Source: Fructilactobacillus sanfranciscensis DSM 20451
Lineage (GTDB): Bacteria; Bacillota; Bacilli; Lactobacillales; Lactobacillaceae
DNA length: 64,000 nt
Assembly (NCBI RefSeq): GCF_001436035.1
Contig: NZ_AYYM01000001.1
Coordinates: 62,001 to 126,000 of the forward strand
Direction of reading: 5' to 3'
The number at the start of each line of letters is the position of its first letter. The first letter of the stretch is position 1. Position numbers and translations under genes: made by a program. The notes under the pieces are model-generated. The model was not told the origin of the DNA and ran no database searches. It saw only the letters and a list, made by a program, of their open reading frames with translations. Of this stretch, positions 32,586 to 42,156 are shown in pieces.

Positions 32586-33773
32586 TTAGTCGTCAATACT
32601 TGTAACAGTACCGGCACCAACAGTGTGTCCACCTTCACGAATAGTGAATTTAGTACCTTTTTCGATTGCAACTGGTTTAGTTAACTCAACGTGGAATGTT
32701 GTGTTATCACCAGGCATAACCATTTCAGTACCTTTATCTAATTCGATAACACCAGTAACATCAGTGGTATGGAAGTAGAATTGAGGACGGTAGTTTGAGA
32801 AGAAAGGAGTATGACGTCCACCTTCTTCTTTACTCATGATATATACTTCAGCAGAGAATTTTTCGTGAGTTTGAACTGAACCAGGTGCAGCAAGCACTTG
32901 TCCACGAACAACTTGTTCACGGTTAACACCACGAAGTAAGGCACCAATGTTATCACCGGCTTGACCTTCATCAAGAGTTTTTCTGAACATTTCAATACCA
33001 GTAACAGTAGTCTTCAATACGTCTTCAACAAGTCCAACGATTTCAACTTCGTCACCAAGTTTAATAACACCACGTTCGATACGACCTGATGCAACAGTAC
33101 CACGACCAGTGATAGTAAATACATCTTCGATAGGCATCATGAAAGGTTTGCTTTCGTCACGTTCTGGAGTTGGGATGTATTCATCAACAGTATCCATCAA
33201 CTTCATGATTTGTTCTTCGGCTTCTTTGTCACCGTTAAGGGCTTTAAGAGCTGAACCACGGATAACTGGTGTGTTGTCACCATCGTAACCGTATTCTGAT
33301 AATAAATCACGAACTTCCATTTCAACTAAGTCGATAAGTTCTTCATCATCAACCATATCAGTCTTGTTAAGGAAAACAATGATGTAATCAACACCAACTT
33401 GTTTAGCTAACAAAATGTGTTCACGTGTTTGTGGCATAGGACCATCAGTTGCGGCAACAACTAAGATGGCACCATCCATTTGAGCAGCACCAGTGATCAT
33501 GTTTTTAACATAATCGGCATGTCCAGGAGCATCGATATGAGCGTAGTGACGCTTTTCTGTTTCGTATTCGATGTGGGCAGTGTTGATAGTGATACCACGT
33601 TCTTTTTCTTCTGGAGCAGCATCGATATCAGCAAAATCTTCAGCCTTAGCTAAACCTCTGTCTGATAAAACTTTTGAAATTGCTGCAGTTAAAGTAGTCT
33701 TCCCGTGGTCAATATGGCCAATAGTACCAATATTAACGTGGGGTTTTGTTCTTTCGTAATGTTCTTTTGCCAT
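32586..33773 (-). CDS. tuf: Elongation factor Tu
   Basis: GTPase that delivers aminoacyl-tRNA to the ribosome. 395 aa; G1 [11 protein letters not shown]3 DAPGHADY, G4 LNKTDM; domains 2 and 3 follow. It stands alone, not in a str operon, with two promoter-like sites upstream and a terminator, as expected for a highly expressed single gene. Codon choice is visibly more optimised than in its neighbours. Confidence 0.98.
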   Translation of the reverse strand: MAKEHYERTKPHVNIGTIGHIDHGKTTLTAAISKVLSDRGLAKAEDFADIDAAPEEKERGITINTAHIEYETEKRHYAHIDAPGHADYVKNMITGAAQMDGAILVVAATDGPMPQTREHILLAKQVGVDYIIVFLNKTDMVDDEELIDLVEMEVRDLLSEYGYDGDNTPVIRGSALKALNGDKEAEEQIMKLMDTVDEYIPTPERDESKPFMMPIEDVFTITGRGTVASGRIERGVIKLGDEVEIVGLVEDVLKTTVTGIEMFRKTLDEGQAGDNIGALLRGVNREQVVRGQVLAAPGSVQTHEKFSAEVYIMSKEEGGRHTPFFSNYRPQFYFHTTDVTGVIELDKGTEMVMPGDNTTFHVELTKPVAIEKGTKFTIREGGHTVGAGTVTSIDD

Positions 33774-33838
33774 TATGAAACCCTCCTATTATTTTCGTAA
33801 GACGTCCTTTGGAGAAACCCAAAGTATCTTTACTTGTA

Positions 33839-33844
33839 ATTATA
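33839..33844 (-). promoter_or_regulatory. Second -10 box ahead of tuf
   Basis: TATAAT on the minus strand 65 nt from tuf, with only a weak TTTATT at a 16-bp distance upstream. It may be a secondary promoter downstream of the better one at 33895-33923. Confidence 0.4.
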
Positions 33845-33894
33845 CTACAATTACTCGAAAAATAAAGTGGTTATCTCAAAGAATTCACTAACAT

Positions 33895-33923
33895 ATTATA
33901 TAGATTGAAACTAAATTTGTAAA
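33895..33923 (-). promoter_or_regulatory. Main promoter of tuf
   Basis: Minus strand TTTACA (33918-33923), 17-bp spacer, TATAAT (33895-33900). This gives a leader of roughly 115 nt. Confidence 0.7.
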
Positions 33924-33941
33924 CACTAATCGCTAATTTAA

Positions 33942-34844
33942 TTAGTTAACTAGTGTTTGCATGATCGAATCAATCAGACTCAACCATTTTAGCACATCTT
34001 TATCAGAAGTTGTTTTTGAAACATCTCCAAACATTTTCTGCATAATTACTTCAACCCACTTGTGGGGCTCAACAACCACTTGATCAATATATGGAAACAA
34101 AATTTGCATATCAACTTTAATAATTACTTGTAATTGAGCGGCTTTAATTGGATCTTGCTGTCCAATTGTTTCATTTACCTCTCTTTGAATTTCTTTAAAA
34201 GCATTAGTTTGTTCAACATCCGCAACTTCTTTTGGAATTATTTGATGTTTAGTATTATCAATCCAAATAAAATCCACCGGTTCGTCAAATTCCAGCCTCA
34301 TTAAATTATTTAACAATTGCATTCGCCAAACCGGATTAACATCTGGATCAATCAAACTGATTTTACTTCCTGCTAAATATTGTTTTATTGGAAGTATTTC
34401 TGCATCCTTAATCACTTCTCTTTGACGATCTGCTGAAAAAGCTCCTAAATGCATAAATTCTCTTGCATTGCTTGCAATAGAATTTGGCTCCTTCATTTCA
34501 TATTCTTTTTCACTTTGCTCAATTTCCTCTAATAAATTAATCTTATCTTCATTTTGCAAGCCAGTTGCAATAATTCTCAACTGGAGATAACGATGATTTT
34601 TTTCATAAATACGAGTTAGTAATTCAAAGTTTTGCTGCAAAAAAACATCAAAATTATCTTCTACAAATCGGTTTGCACCAACGTATTTCTGGTCCATAAA
34701 TAACGTTTCACCAAGTAACAAAACTACTTGTTGATCATCTGTTTCATCATACAAATCTAACAAAATATCTGTAGCAGTATTAAAGTCATGGTTTTTAACT
34801 TCATCCTTGGCTTTTTTAAATTTTTCTAATTGTTTTTCATTCAT
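33942..34844 (-). CDS. Conserved TPR-like protein of unknown function
   Basis: 300-aa soluble acidic protein. The first 110 residues form helical repeats of TPR character (FNTATDILLDLYDETDDQQVVLL, then a second helix pair); the C-terminal part (about 120-300) is helical with DPDVNPVWRMQLLNNLM. No catalytic motif is evident. It lies between tuf and rnjB, each flanked by terminators, a position where lactobacilli carry a DUF3196-type protein; that identification is tentative. Confidence 0.75.
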   Translation of the reverse strand: MNEKQLEKFKKAKDEVKNHDFNTATDILLDLYDETDDQQVVLLLGETLFMDQKYVGANRFVEDNFDVFLQQNFELLTRIYEKNHRYLQLRIIATGLQNEDKINLLEEIEQSEKEYEMKEPNSIASNAREFMHLGAFSADRQREVIKDAEILPIKQYLAGSKISLIDPDVNPVWRMQLLNNLMRLEFDEPVDFIWIDNTKHQIIPKEVADVEQTNAFKEIQREVNETIGQQDPIKAAQLQVIIKVDMQILFPYIDQVVVEPHKWVEVIMQKMFGDVSKTTSDKDVLKWLSLIDSIMQTLVN

Positions 34845-34864
34845 TATGACTCCTCTTCATAATT

Positions 34865-34897
34865 AAAAAGAATTGAGCAAATGCTCAATCCTTTTTA
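34865..34897 (-). terminator. Intrinsic terminator after rnjB
   Basis: AAAAAGGATTGAGCA and TGCTCAATTCTTTTT arms on the minus strand (one mismatch) next to the rnjB stop. Confidence 0.8.
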
Positions 34898-34898
34898 A

Positions 34899-36605
34899 TT
34901 AGTTTTTATTATTATTTTTAAATCGACGATGATGTTGATTAACTTCCATAATTACTGGAAGAATCACTGGACGACGATCAGTTTTCTTGTAAAGGAAAGA
35001 ACTTAACTTTTCACGAACATCTTGTTTTAAATGACTCCAATCAAAATCTTTATTATCAAGATTATTTTGCACCGTTGTTTCAACTAAATCAGATGCTTCT
35101 TTTAAAAGAGCCCGATTTGATTGATCATAAACAAAACCACGTGAAGTAACTTTAGATCCTTCAACAATTTCTTTCTTTTTACGGTCAATAGTTACAACCG
35201 CAATAAAAACACCATCTTGAGAAAGCACATTTCGATCACGAAGGACAATATTTCCAATATCACCCACTCCAATTCCATCAATCATTGTATCAGAAGCAGA
35301 AACAGCTTGAGAAAGGAACATGTCGTCACCATCAAATTGAATTACATCGCCTTTGGCAGGAATAATAATGTGGTCGCTAGGAAAACCAGCATCAATTGCA
35401 GCTTCACGTTCAGCTGCTAACTGACGATACTCTCCTTGAACCGGAATTAAGAACTTAGGATTTATCAAACTAATCATCATTTGAATATCACTTCTACTTG
35501 CATCACTAGATAAATCAAGTTCTTCATCAATTGATGCCACTGTTCCATCGGCTTTATAAACCATATCTCTAGTTTTTGCCCAAGCATTATCCATTGCACG
35601 TAATGGTGACGTAGCCAACAATACTAAATCTCCTGGTTCAATTCTAAGTTTCTTATTACGTTGACTAGCCATTTTTTGAAGTGATAGCATCGCTTCACCT
35701 GGTTGTCCAACGTGAAGTATGATTGTTTGATCAGGTTTCAATTTATCTAATTCTTCAATTGATGGAACAAATATTTCTTGATCTGGAAGTTTTAATTTTC
35801 CATTTTCTATGGCAGTATCAATCATAAACTTAGATTTTTCATTAGCAACGTAAATCATTCGACCAGTTTTAGCTGCCGCATCAATAATTTCTTGAAGTCT
35901 TAAAATGTGACCTGATAAACAAGTAATAATTACTCGTTTATTTTGATAATCAAAATTATCAATTAAAAATTCTTCAACCTTCTTTTCATCAGCCGCCTTA
36001 GAGTTATCTTCAGCATTTCTAGCATCACAAAGTAAAGCTAAAACATTTTTATTTGAAACTTCAGAAATTGATGCATAATTAGTCCGATATTGTTCTGGAA
36101 CGGTTTGATCAAACTTAAAGTCACCAGTGTAAACAACACTACCTTGTTCAGTTGAAATAACAATTCCAACTGCATCTGGGATTGAATGAGTAACTCCAAA
36201 GAAGCTAACCGTTCCATCATCAAAAGTTATTTCACTTTTATCATTAATAATATGAAAATCATCAAATTTTTTCGATTGACGATTTTTCTTAACTAATTTT
36301 TCCGCAATCTTAATTGAAAGTTCTGTACCAAACACTGGTACATTAAATTCACTAAGAAAATATGGTAATGAACCAATTGAATCAAGATGTCCGGAAGTTA
36401 AAAATACTCCAACAATCTTTTCTTTGTTATCCCGGAGATATGAAAAATCAGGGATTACATAGTCAATTCCTAACATATCATCTAAGGGGAACTTAGAACC
36501 ACAATCAAGAATAAAAATACTACTTTCATTCACTTCAACAGCAAATAAGTCTTTGCCTTCTTCACGCACACCGCCCAGCGGTATGATTTTAATATTCTTT
36601 TTCAT
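34899..36605 (-). CDS. rnjB: Ribonuclease J2 (degenerate active site)
   Basis: 568-aa metallo-beta-lactamase/beta-CASP protein, partner of RNase J1 in mRNA decay and rRNA processing. The metal-binding motif HxHxDH, intact in the RNase J1 of this window (HGHEDH, 76-81), here reads SGHLDS (71-76), losing two histidines. Later metal-site parts remain (VTHSIPDAV, YTGDFKFD). It is therefore the J2 type, probably a weak or inactive nuclease acting as a partner subunit. It follows rpsO, its usual neighbour. Confidence 0.92.
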   Translation of the reverse strand: MKKNIKIIPLGGVREEGKDLFAVEVNESSIFILDCGSKFPLDDMLGIDYVIPDFSYLRDNKEKIVGVFLTSGHLDSIGSLPYFLSEFNVPVFGTELSIKIAEKLVKKNRQSKKFDDFHIINDKSEITFDDGTVSFFGVTHSIPDAVGIVISTEQGSVVYTGDFKFDQTVPEQYRTNYASISEVSNKNVLALLCDARNAEDNSKAADEKKVEEFLIDNFDYQNKRVIITCLSGHILRLQEIIDAAAKTGRMIYVANEKSKFMIDTAIENGKLKLPDQEIFVPSIEELDKLKPDQTIILHVGQPGEAMLSLQKMASQRNKKLRIEPGDLVLLATSPLRAMDNAWAKTRDMVYKADGTVASIDEELDLSSDASRSDIQMMISLINPKFLIPVQGEYRQLAAEREAAIDAGFPSDHIIIPAKGDVIQFDGDDMFLSQAVSASDTMIDGIGVGDIGNIVLRDRNVLSQDGVFIAVVTIDRKKKEIVEGSKVTSRGFVYDQSNRALLKEASDLVETTVQNNLDNKDFDWSHLKQDVREKLSSFLYKKTDRRPVILPVIMEVNQHHRRFKNNNKN

Positions 36606-36717
36606 TATTTTTACACCTCAATATATTACAGTTACTGTTTTAATTATTATCAATTATGCACTCGTTCAAAATATAACATGTAACTTTAGTGTAACATATT
36701 TAAGTAAAAAATTGGTT

Positions 36718-36752
36718 AAAAAAAGGATGAGGCAAAATGCCTCATCCTTTTT
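36718..36752 (-). terminator. Intrinsic terminator after rpsO
   Basis: AAAAAGGATGAGGCA and TGCCTCATCCTTTTT arms with a 3-nt loop and T7 on the minus strand; among the strongest in the window. Confidence 0.92.
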
Positions 36753-36762
36753 AAAGTTAAGA

Positions 36763-37032
36763 TTAACGACGTAATCCTAATTCTTTGATTAATTCACGGT
36801 AACTTTGAACATTTCTCTTACGTAAGTAAGTTAATAAGTTACGACGGTGACCAATTTTTTTCATAAGTCCGCGTTGTGAATGGAAATCCTTTTTGTGTTC
36901 TTTCATATGTTCGTTAATTTCGTTGATATCTGCTGTTAAAACTGCGATTTGTACCTCAGTTGAACCAGTATCTCCTTCATGTGTAGCGAACTTTTTGATA
37001 ATTTCAGTTTTTCTTTCTCTAGTTAAAGCCAT
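36763..37032 (-). CDS. rpsO: 30S ribosomal protein S15
   Basis: 89-aa primary 16S-binding protein (central domain, helices 20-22). Signature [34 protein letters not shown] is recognisable in parts: HRRNLLTYL and LIKELGLRR. Divergent from rpsT, with a structured leader. Confidence 0.97.
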   Translation of the reverse strand: MALTRERKTEIIKKFATHEGDTGSTEVQIAVLTADINEINEHMKEHKKDFHSQRGLMKKIGHRRNLLTYLRKRNVQSYRELIKELGLRR

Positions 37033-37061
37033 TATGCTTTACCACCTTTCAATAAAAATCC

Positions 37062-37103
37062 CTCAGTTCTGAGTATTACGTCAGTGACTCGTAAAACTAA
37101 GAA
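37062..37103 (-). promoter_or_regulatory. Structured rpsO leader, possible S15 autoregulatory element
   Basis: In the ~80-nt leader a 14-bp hairpin (37067-37080 with 37090-37103, two mismatches) encloses a 9-nt loop. Its downstream arm overlaps a small alternative hairpin CTCAG-TT-CTGAG (37062-37073) just before the AAAGGTGG ribosome site. Mutually exclusive folds ahead of rpsO match the known habit of S15 to repress its own translation; specific binding is an inference. Confidence 0.5.
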
Positions 37104-37117
37104 CCAGTTACTTATTA

Positions 37118-37146
37118 AATATACAACATTCTAAACAAAATTTCAA
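37118..37146 (-). promoter_or_regulatory. Promoter of rpsO
   Basis: Minus strand TTGAAA (37141-37146), 17-bp spacer, TATATT (37118-37123). Confidence 0.7.
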
Positions 37147-37163
37147 ACAAATCTTAGCTTGTA

Positions 37164-37192
37164 TTGCAATTATAGCTGATATTTTGTATAAT
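37164..37192 (+). promoter_or_regulatory. Promoter of rpsT
   Basis: TTGCAA (37164-37169), 17-bp spacer, TATAAT (37187-37192), about 52 nt before the rpsT ATG. Confidence 0.8.
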
Positions 37193-37250
37193 TAGGAATG
37201 TTAAAACTGTGAAGTTAGGATTAATTTCACTATGTGGAGGTGAAAAAAAT

Positions 37251-37511
37251 ATGCCAGTTATTAAATCAGCTATCGAACGTATGAAGACTAACGAAATCGC
37301 TCGCAAAAAGAACGCTTCTGAAAAGAATCGTATGAGAACTGCTGTTAAAGAATTTGAAAAAGCTAGTGCTCAAGGTGTCAGTGATCTTGATACTTTCTAC
37401 CGTAAAGCAGTTGCTGCAATTGATCATTCAAAATCAAAAGGTCTTATTAAGACTAACAGTGCCAATCGTAAGAAGTCTCACTTAGCTAACATCATGAATA
37501 AATTATCATAA
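37251..37511 (+). CDS. rpsT: 30S ribosomal protein S20
   Basis: 86-aa basic helical 16S-binding protein (MPVIKSAIERMKTNEIA, AAIDHSKSKGLIKTNSANRKKS). A longer frame from GTG 37209 exists, but GGAGGTG lies 8 nt before ATG 37251, which fixes the start. Convergent with holA and sharing its terminator. Confidence 0.96.
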   Translation: MPVIKSAIERMKTNEIARKKNASEKNRMRTAVKEFEKASAQGVSDLDTFYRKAVAAIDHSKSKGLIKTNSANRKKSHLANIMNKLS

Positions 37512-37513
37512 TA

Positions 37514-37545
37514 AAAAAGAACTCACTTAGTATGAGTTCTTTTTT
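37514..37545. terminator. Bidirectional terminator between rpsT and holA
   Basis: AAAAGAACTCA and TGAGTTCTTTT arms around CTTAGTA with T7 on the plus strand; on the minus strand it overlaps the holA 3' end. Confidence 0.8.
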
Positions 37546-38555
37546 TGTCCTAATTCTATTGCAAACATTTCGAAAAGTAGTTCCGGATTATCGGTGCTAC
37601 TTTTTAGTTTACATTCAATTTGAACCAAATGTAGGTAAGCGTCCTTTAAATAATTCAAAGAAAATCTTTGAGTTGATTGCATTGCTAATTTAACTCGATA
37701 AGGATGAATTTTTAAAGTTGTCGTCATCATGTTTTGACTATAACTATGTTGCATCAATATCTTAACCTGTAACAATAATCGAAAATGACTCTCTAAAATA
37801 GCATTAATTTGAATTGGCTCTTGTTTTTGTTCTAGTAATTGATGAAAAAAATGGATTGCTTGAGTCGTTTTACCAGTTACAATGTAATCTACTAGTGCAA
37901 AAACATTTTGATCTAATGACTTTGAAACTAACTTATCAATTACTTCAACTGTAATTTCTTTTGAATCTTTACAATAAATGAAAATTTTCTGTAATTCATT
38001 CATCATTTTGCTTAAATCACCTAATGTACGTGCATAAAATTCGTTCATTGCATCTGAATTAATCTGATAACCTTGCATTTTTACTTGGTTACGAACAAAA
38101 TCAATTGTTTCACGTTCAGAAAAATCATTTAATGTAATCATTGAACTTTTAGACTTCAGTTTTTTAACAATTTTTTTTCGTCCATCTAATTTATCATAAG
38201 GAGCTAATATAATTAAAACAGTTTCAATCGATGGATTATCCAGATACTGTTCCAATTCTTCAATATTATGTTTAATCTTGCTTTTAGAATGACTACCACT
38301 TAAAAAATAGGCATTTTTAATTAAAACTAATCGTTTTTCTCCAAAAAATGGAATCGAGAGAGCATCATTAATTGCCACAGATAATGGGGTTTCTTCCATG
38401 TCAAAAGTAGCAAAATTCATAGTTTGCTCTTCTTCTGGAATAATCTTTTTAATTTGTTTCATTACTTCATTTTCCCAATAATCATTTTTCCCTGTGATTA
38501 AATAAACAGGTTCTTGATTTTTTGAAATCGTTTTTATTTTATCAATTAAGGTCAT
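37527..38555 (-). CDS. holA: DNA polymerase III delta subunit
   Basis: Clamp-loader delta subunit (342 aa) that opens the beta clamp. The N-terminal domain has VYLITGKNDYWENEVMKQI and the clamp-contact region ALSIPFFGEKRLVLI; an AAA-like fold with no usable P-loop follows, as in this family. Its start overlaps the comEC end by 14 bp. Confidence 0.92.
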   Translation of the reverse strand: MTLIDKIKTISKNQEPVYLITGKNDYWENEVMKQIKKIIPEEEQTMNFATFDMEETPLSVAINDALSIPFFGEKRLVLIKNAYFLSGSHSKSKIKHNIEELEQYLDNPSIETVLIILAPYDKLDGRKKIVKKLKSKSSMITLNDFSERETIDFVRNQVKMQGYQINSDAMNEFYARTLGDLSKMMNELQKIFIYCKDSKEITVEVIDKLVSKSLDQNVFALVDYIVTGKTTQAIHFFHQLLEQKQEPIQINAILESHFRLLLQVKILMQHSYSQNMMTTTLKIHPYRVKLAMQSTQRFSLNYLKDAYLHLVQIECKLKSSTDNPELLFEMFAIELGQKKNSY

Positions 38556-40770
38556 TTAAATCCCCCTTCCATTTTGTTGTAAAATAACTTTCAAATCTTG
38601 AATAACGATATGAAATCATTCCATCTTTTTGCGTGCTAATTAATTTCACTTGTTCTTTTTTCATTGTGTCTAACGTTTCTTGATTAGGATGTCCATAACG
38701 ATTATTTCTTCCAGCTGAAATAATTCCAATTTTAGGTTTGATTGCTTGAATAAACTGGGGATCAGAGGCTGTTTTACTTCCGTGATGACCCAATTTTAAA
38801 ATATCCGTTTTCAAATTAGGGTATTTACCTAAAATTTTTAATTCATCTAGTCGATCTAAATCCCCTGTGAATGTCCAATTCAAATTATTAATTTGACTAT
38901 ATAATACCATTGAATCTTCATTTTTTCCTAATCCAGCAATAAATGGATGAATAACTTTTAGCGGTGTTCCAAAAATTGTATCTCCATCCCTTACACTAAC
39001 AAGTTTAAGATTATTAAATGGTTTAATTTTCTTCATAAAATGTTGGTTATGCTCCATACCAAATGGAATATAAACCCTATCAACCTTCATTAATTTCAAA
39101 AAAGAAGGTAAATCCCCAATATGATCGGCATCTTGATGACTTAAACAAATATTATCAATATGATTAATTCCAATGCTTTTTAAATATCTAATTGAAGTAT
39201 TCGGTGCTAAATAAACATCTTTTTGTCCTTGTTTAACAAAAAAATTAGGTTTACCTCCGGTGTCAATTAAAGTAACTGATTTGTTAAATGGTTCTCTAAG
39301 CAAAATACTATCACCTTGACCAACATCAAAAAAGGTTACTTCACCACTAATAGGAAAATGAATAATACAATACATCCCTAAACTAGAACAAACAATCATA
39401 AATAAATATTTTATTTTGGCATTTTCCATGTATAGTAATCCACAAGCAATCATAAAAATCACAAAAATTATCCATGGCTTACCAAATGTAATCTTTCCTG
39501 GAAAAGATGATATTAAAGTTGTAAAGTGATCAAAACTCATTAAAAAATAATCAACTAAATTAACGCCAGGCAAATTAAATAAACTCAGACCAAATCCAAC
39601 TAACACTAATGGAAAAATTACGACAGTAAAGAATGGAATAATCAATAAGTTTGCTAATAATGATAACGCATGCCATTCGTACATATAATAAATAACAATT
39701 GGAAAACTAACTAATTCTAATAAAATAGTTCTCTTTAAGTTTCCAACATTTCCTGTATAAATCAATGCTAAAGACAACCCATAGGAAAGTTGACAGCCAA
39801 ATTCCAATAAAAGCATGGGATTAATTAATAAGTTAATCATCAAAGCTACGGACCAAATGTCTAGTCTAGTAAAATAAAGTTTAAATTTACCAGCTATTAA
39901 GCGTTCCTCGATCATTAAGATTGCACGAATTAATCCCACAGCTGAGCCAGCAATTATAGAGTAAAATGGCAATCCAATAATCATTGCCCATTGAACGCGT
40001 TCTCGTTTGATATACGACAATGACGTTAGCATTAAAATTAAATCAATCAAAAAATAAACATGCATTCCTGAAATACTAAACAAGTGAATTAATCCAAGTT
40101 GCTGAACACCATCCATCTCTTCTTTAAAATCGGTATTTTTATAACCCAACACCAAACTTTGAACATATAATTTCAAGTACTTGGGTAATCTATCAGATAA
40201 TTCTAGTCCACAAAATCTAAATTGATGAACATTATCAGTTAATGAAGAATTGGTAATTTCAGTTTTACTTTTAAGAGTAGTTATTTTTATTTGACCATAA
40301 ATTCCTTGCTGACCATAGAACTTTTTTGAATCAAACTGATTAACATTTGGAGCAATTTCTAAAACGGTTAAATCTCCAACTACCTCTAGTTGTGTTTTCT
40401 GTTTGATTTTTCTAATTAAATCATTTTCTGCCTGCGTCTTCATTGTTCCAAAACACAAAACAGATTGTTTTGCTTCAGGTAAATAAGCTAAAACACGAAA
40501 CTGATTATCATGTATATGTAATTCATCAGGTAAAATATCTATTTTCATTGTTTTAGAAGATTTACTTAAATTTTCCATTATTGTTTGTTTTTGCATTTCA
40601 GATCGATAATACATACAAAAAAACAATAATGGAATTAATGTTAATAAAATATTTTTCCAAAAAAATTCTTTGATTTTCAAACAATAAATTCTACATAAAA
40701 CTAATCCAATTCCAATGATTCCATATAAAATTTGATTTGCAAAAATTAATGATATACATCCCCACAGCAA
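38542..40770 (-). CDS. comEC: Competence membrane channel ComEC/Rec2
   Basis: Inner-membrane channel for single-stranded DNA uptake. 742 aa from TTG 40770: N-terminal hydrophobic part, an OB-like soluble region (about 75-170), the competence domain with many spans (FSISGMHVYFLIDLIL), and a C-terminal metallo-beta-lactamase domain (VGQGDSILL, SHQDADHIGD, KLGHHGSKTASD) that may degrade the non-transported strand. The TTG has no ribosome site. The frame is open upstream to an ATT at 40800 that overlaps the comEB stop (TAATT) and would give a more natural start, I/MKKNFYVFSALLWG; see findings. The gene looks intact. Confidence 0.9.
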   Translation of the reverse strand: MLWGCISLIFANQILYGIIGIGLVLCRIYCLKIKEFFWKNILLTLIPLLFFCMYYRSEMQKQTIMENLSKSSKTMKIDILPDELHIHDNQFRVLAYLPEAKQSVLCFGTMKTQAENDLIRKIKQKTQLEVVGDLTVLEIAPNVNQFDSKKFYGQQGIYGQIKITTLKSKTEITNSSLTDNVHQFRFCGLELSDRLPKYLKLYVQSLVLGYKNTDFKEEMDGVQQLGLIHLFSISGMHVYFLIDLILMLTSLSYIKRERVQWAMIIGLPFYSIIAGSAVGLIRAILMIEERLIAGKFKLYFTRLDIWSVALMINLLINPMLLLEFGCQLSYGLSLALIYTGNVGNLKRTILLELVSFPIVIYYMYEWHALSLLANLLIIPFFTVVIFPLVLVGFGLSLFNLPGVNLVDYFLMSFDHFTTLISSFPGKITFGKPWIIFVIFMIACGLLYMENAKIKYLFMIVCSSLGMYCIIHFPISGEVTFFDVGQGDSILLREPFNKSVTLIDTGGKPNFFVKQGQKDVYLAPNTSIRYLKSIGINHIDNICLSHQDADHIGDLPSFLKLMKVDRVYIPFGMEHNQHFMKKIKPFNNLKLVSVRDGDTIFGTPLKVIHPFIAGLGKNEDSMVLYSQINNLNWTFTGDLDRLDELKILGKYPNLKTDILKLGHHGSKTASDPQFIQAIKPKIGIISAGRNNRYGHPNQETLDTMKKEQVKLISTQKDGMISYRYSRFESYFTTKWKGDLNDLN

Positions 40771-40799
40771 AGCACTAAATACATAAAAATTCTTTTTAA

Positions 40800-41285
40800 T
40801 TATTTATCGAAGGATAAGTATTCACTAAATGGTAAATTATAAACTTGTTCTCTTTCAATTTGAACCTTTTCAACTTTAACGTGTTCCTTTTTTAACAGTG
40901 CTTCGGCATATTTACTATTATGATATTCTCGAAGATACTTGATTGTCTTAATCCCAGCTTGCAACAACATTTTTGTACATTGTAAACATGGAAAATCTGT
41001 AACGTAAATTTCAGCATCATCAGTCGATTCACCAAATTTTGCACATTGCAAAATTGCATTCATTTCGGCATGAATGGTTCTTTGACAATGTCCATCGACC
41101 ATATAACAGACTTCATCAATACAATGAACATCACCAGAAACCGACCCATTGTACCCACAAGCAATTACTCGTTTATTGCGAACGAGGACTGACCCGACTG
41201 ATAAACGCTCACAGGTACTTCTACTAGCCACTAAAATTGCTTGCAACATAAAATATTGGTCCCAAGGAATTCTTTTCTTCTTCAT
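40800..41285 (-). CDS. comEB: ComEB, dCMP deaminase-family protein
   Basis: 161-aa zinc deaminase fold with the catalytic HAEMNAILQCAKFG and zinc cysteines in PCLQC, so it probably converts dCMP to dUMP. It lies between comEA and comEC, as in Bacillus, but is not needed for DNA uptake there. The CxxxxC/Cys-His insertion near VHCIDEVCYMVDGHC also matches this family. Confidence 0.94.
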   Translation of the reverse strand: MKKKRIPWDQYFMLQAILVASRSTCERLSVGSVLVRNKRVIACGYNGSVSGDVHCIDEVCYMVDGHCQRTIHAEMNAILQCAKFGESTDDAEIYVTDFPCLQCTKMLLQAGIKTIKYLREYHNSKYAEALLKKEHVKVEKVQIEREQVYNLPFSEYLSFDK

Positions 41286-41335
41286 AATTATGCTCCTTCA
41301 CAATTCGTTAATTACTATAATTATAGCAAATCTAA

Positions 41336-42019
41336 TCAAACTGATACGGATGGCTTTAAATTAGCTACAGTTCTTTCCCCAAATCCTGGCACATTTTTTA
41401 AATCATCAACCGACTTGAAAGGACCATTTTGTTTTCGATAATCGATTATTTTTTCGGCCTTTTTTTGTCCAATGCCATTAAGTGTTTGAATTTTAGTAGA
41501 ATCCGCTTCATTTAAATTAACTTTATCTCCACTAGATTTTGAATCTAATCCGGCATTATCATCGTTATTACTTGATTCAGTACTTCCAAGGTTAGTAACA
41601 GGTGTCCCTATAACTTCTCCTTGAATTGGAATATAAAGTATTTCCTGATCGGTTACTTTTTTTGCTAAATTTACATGATTACGATCTGCATAATTATTAA
41701 ACCCTCCTGCCATTTTTATTAAATCAGTTCCACGCATATTAGTAGATGCTTGATAAACACCTGGATTAATCACAGCTCCTTTTACATCGACAAAAATTTG
41801 TTCATGTTGATTTGATTTTACGGCATGCTGATTGATTTCCTTACTACCATTAGATTTTGATTGAACCTGAGTAGTTTGCTCTGATGTAGCAGTTGCTTCA
41901 GTATTTTTATTAATAAAACAGTAGGCAACCGTCAATACAATACAAATCAACAAACCAAAAATTATTTGAAATTTATATTCCTCGATTGCTTCTTTAACTT
42001 TTCCAATATACTTATCCAT
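41336..42019 (-). CDS. comEA: Competence DNA receptor ComEA
   Basis: Membrane-anchored dsDNA-binding protein of the uptake machine. With start ATG 42019 (MDKYIGKVKEAIEEYKF; GGGGAG just upstream) it has 227 aa: a membrane segment at about 18-38, a Ser/Gln/Asn-rich linker, an SLBB domain (VDVKGAVINPGVYQ), a second Asn/Ser/Asp linker and C-terminal helix-hairpin-helix repeats (LNGIGQKKAEKIIDYR, VPGFGERTVANLKP). The longer frame to 42100 adds 27 residues lacking a ribosome site. First gene of comEA-comEB-comEC-holA. Confidence 0.94.
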   Translation of the reverse strand: MDKYIGKVKEAIEEYKFQIIFGLLICIVLTVAYCFINKNTEATATSEQTTQVQSKSNGSKEINQHAVKSNQHEQIFVDVKGAVINPGVYQASTNMRGTDLIKMAGGFNNYADRNHVNLAKKVTDQEILYIPIQGEVIGTPVTNLGSTESSNNDDNAGLDSKSSGDKVNLNEADSTKIQTLNGIGQKKAEKIIDYRKQNGPFKSVDDLKNVPGFGERTVANLKPSVSV

Positions 42020-42156
42020 CTTTCTCCCCTTTCTTATTATATATACGGAAAAATTGGAAATATACGCAAAAAAATTGATAAACAACTTTGTGTCTATCAA
42101 TTTTATAAATCATTATTAAGTTTTAAATAATTCAACACGTATGCTTTAACGGAAGG

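Noticed and set aside
40742-40784. ATG at 40784 as comEC start
   Set aside because: It is in a different frame and stops after about a dozen codons; a frameshift is not needed because the main frame is open upstream.
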